Origin: Erysipelothrix sp.
GTDB taxonomy: Bacteria; Bacillota_I; Bacilli_A; Erysipelotrichales; Erysipelotrichaceae
Direction: 5' to 3'
Length of the DNA: 5,500 nucleotides
Assembly (NCBI GenBank): GCA_012520695.1
Contig: JAAYNU010000153.1
Location: 1 to 5,500, forward strand
The notes under the pieces are model-generated. The model searched no databases and was not told the DNA's origin. It worked only from the letters and a program-made list of their open reading frames with translations. The position numbers and the translations under genes were made by a program. Below are positions 4,736 through 5,500 of this stretch, piece by piece (the first letter of the stretch is position 1; each line of letters opens with the position of its first letter).

Positions 4736-5500
4736 TTAATTCATTCTCCTTCTGAGCATGTTTGCGTATTGACCAAGTTGGTTTGTAACTGCATCATTTA
4801 TATTCTGTTCGATTGCTTTTGATTTAACAGTTGGATTGTAGTTATCCAATAATATTTTATTAAGATCATCTTTTGATTTGTGTTTGTTTGCTTCTATTAA
4901 CTCGACAAAATATTTTCCTTGTGTGGTATAATATTTTTCGAAGATGGATTTTAGCTTCGGATTGTTTCGTAATGCCTCGGAATTTTTTAGAGCTCCCGGC
5001 TTACGTTTAAACGTCTGTAGAAAGTGTGTTATGTCAATAACATATTCTAAATTCCCATCTTTTTTTTCATGCCTACACGCAAGCTTATGATTATAAAATA
5101 CCTCTATATCACCAACATAATTCTTTAAAACAATTTCCTTACCGACAAGCGTTTCAGGCACTGAGTAGAAGTTATTCTCAACTCTTATGGTTGAGTATTT
5201 ATTAACTTTGAGCCCTTTTACTTCAGCTATATCAAGAGCATTTTTCAGGGGACCTAAGTGATCAACTTCTTCATGTAGCCTGGATTTACTATTCAACTCT
5301 TGCAAGCGTTTGTAAAGGTGTTCCTCAGCTTCGCTTATTGAGGAGAATTCATAATGTGTAGTGAATACTTTGTTTCGGATAAATTTCACACTCCCTTCAA
5401 CGTGGCCTTTTTCGTTACCACTGAAACAGTTTGTAACATTTATATCAAACCCATAGTAGAAAGCGACTTGCGTAAGTTTTGTGTTCAATTCTTTTTCTGA
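4736..5500 (-). CDS. istA: IS21-family transposase IstA, C-terminal part (cut by window edge)
   Basis: The frame is open through the right edge (codons from 5500 read SEKELNTK), so the 255 residues here are only the second half of a protein usually about 400-500 residues long. A TTG at 5486-5488 is internal, not the start. Visible parts are the end of the retroviral-integrase-like catalytic core with GNEKGHVEGSV, whose Glu in HVE is the expected last residue of the DDE triad. A basic linker follows, then the beta-barrel typical of IstA C-termini (ENNFYSVPETLVGKEIVLKN and following), then a helical tail ending in MLRRRMN. The HTH and the two catalytic Asp residues lie beyond the window. It works with IstB to cut and join the element ends. 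Its stop TAA (4738-4736) directly abuts the istB ATG. Confidence 0.94.
   Translation of the reverse strand, partial: SEKELNTKLTQVAFYYGFDINVTNCFSGNEKGHVEGSVKFIRNKVFTTHYEFSSISEAEEHLYKRLQELNSKSRLHEEVDHLGPLKNALDIAEVKGLKVNKYSTIRVENNFYSVPETLVGKEIVLKNYVGDIEVFYNHKLACRHEKKDGNLEYVIDITHFLQTFKRKPGALKNSEALRNNPKLKSIFEKYYTTQGKYFVELIEANKHKSKDDLNKILLDNYNPTVKSKAIEQNINDAVTNQLGQYANMLRRRMN

Larger units (their letters stand above)
3947..5500 (-). mobile_element. IS21-family insertion sequence, partial
   Basis: The element carries istA and istB in the family's fixed order and runs off the right edge. The istB-side terminus is placed at 3947, where the plus strand reads TGTCAATTGAAAATGGGACC. It begins with TG, as IS21 termini do, and it is followed inward by a second copy of the AAAATGGGACCAC repeat. 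Outside this point the sequence switches abruptly to a response-regulator coding frame. The opposite terminus and the target duplication are not in the window. The element looks more A+T-rich than the kinase and oxidoreductase genes. The istB frame and the visible part of istA are undamaged, so the element may be recent or active. Confidence 0.85.

Noticed and set aside
1..5500. Search for CRISPR array, tRNA/rRNA, toxin-antitoxin pair, phage genes or origin
   Set aside because: No regularly spaced repeats, clover-leaf sequence, toxin or antitoxin signature, phage gene or DnaA-box cluster was seen by eye.

Overview
The window comes from a low-GC Gram-positive bacterium (Firmicutes). The evidence is the A+T-rich composition, strong AGGAGG-type ribosome binding sites (one preceding a TTG start), intrinsic terminators with U-runs, and protein families typical of this group. 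The mix would fit an Erysipelothrix-like member of the Erysipelotrichia, but this is an impression and not a demonstrated assignment. Apart from the first gene, every gene lies on the minus strand.

Left part (1-2122): a plus-strand DUF488 (YeaO-like) gene converges on, and overlaps by 44 bp, a minus-strand luciferase-like (LLM class, group 1/MsnO8-type) flavin-dependent oxidoreductase. Upstream of the oxidoreductase is a deoxynucleoside kinase. The kinase's intrinsic terminator overlaps its own stop codon and directly abuts the oxidoreductase's extended -10 promoter, so these are separate transcription units packed with almost no spacer.

Middle part (2123-3670): a two-gene operon encodes an unrecognised 181-residue protein and a DeoR/YafY-type HTH-WYL regulator, coupled by an ATGA overlap. 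Just upstream is an extended -10 promoter overlapped by a perfect 14-bp inverted repeat, which is a convincing operator candidate. This is the best candidate for an undescribed regulated module.

Right part (3671-5500): this is damaged territory. An IS21-family element (istB and the 3' part of istA) runs off the right edge, and its terminal end lies near 3947. Immediately outside that end are the last ~19 codons of an OmpR/PhoB-type response regulator, so the element appears to have interrupted that gene. Between this stub and the WYL operon are the last ~43 codons of what looks like a cell-wall-anchored surface protein. That tail has a degenerate LPXTG-like motif, one hydrophobic segment, an Arg-rich tail and its own GAAA-loop terminator. 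Neither remnant is a conventional ORF, and both are easily missed.

No tRNA, rRNA, CRISPR array or replication origin was seen.
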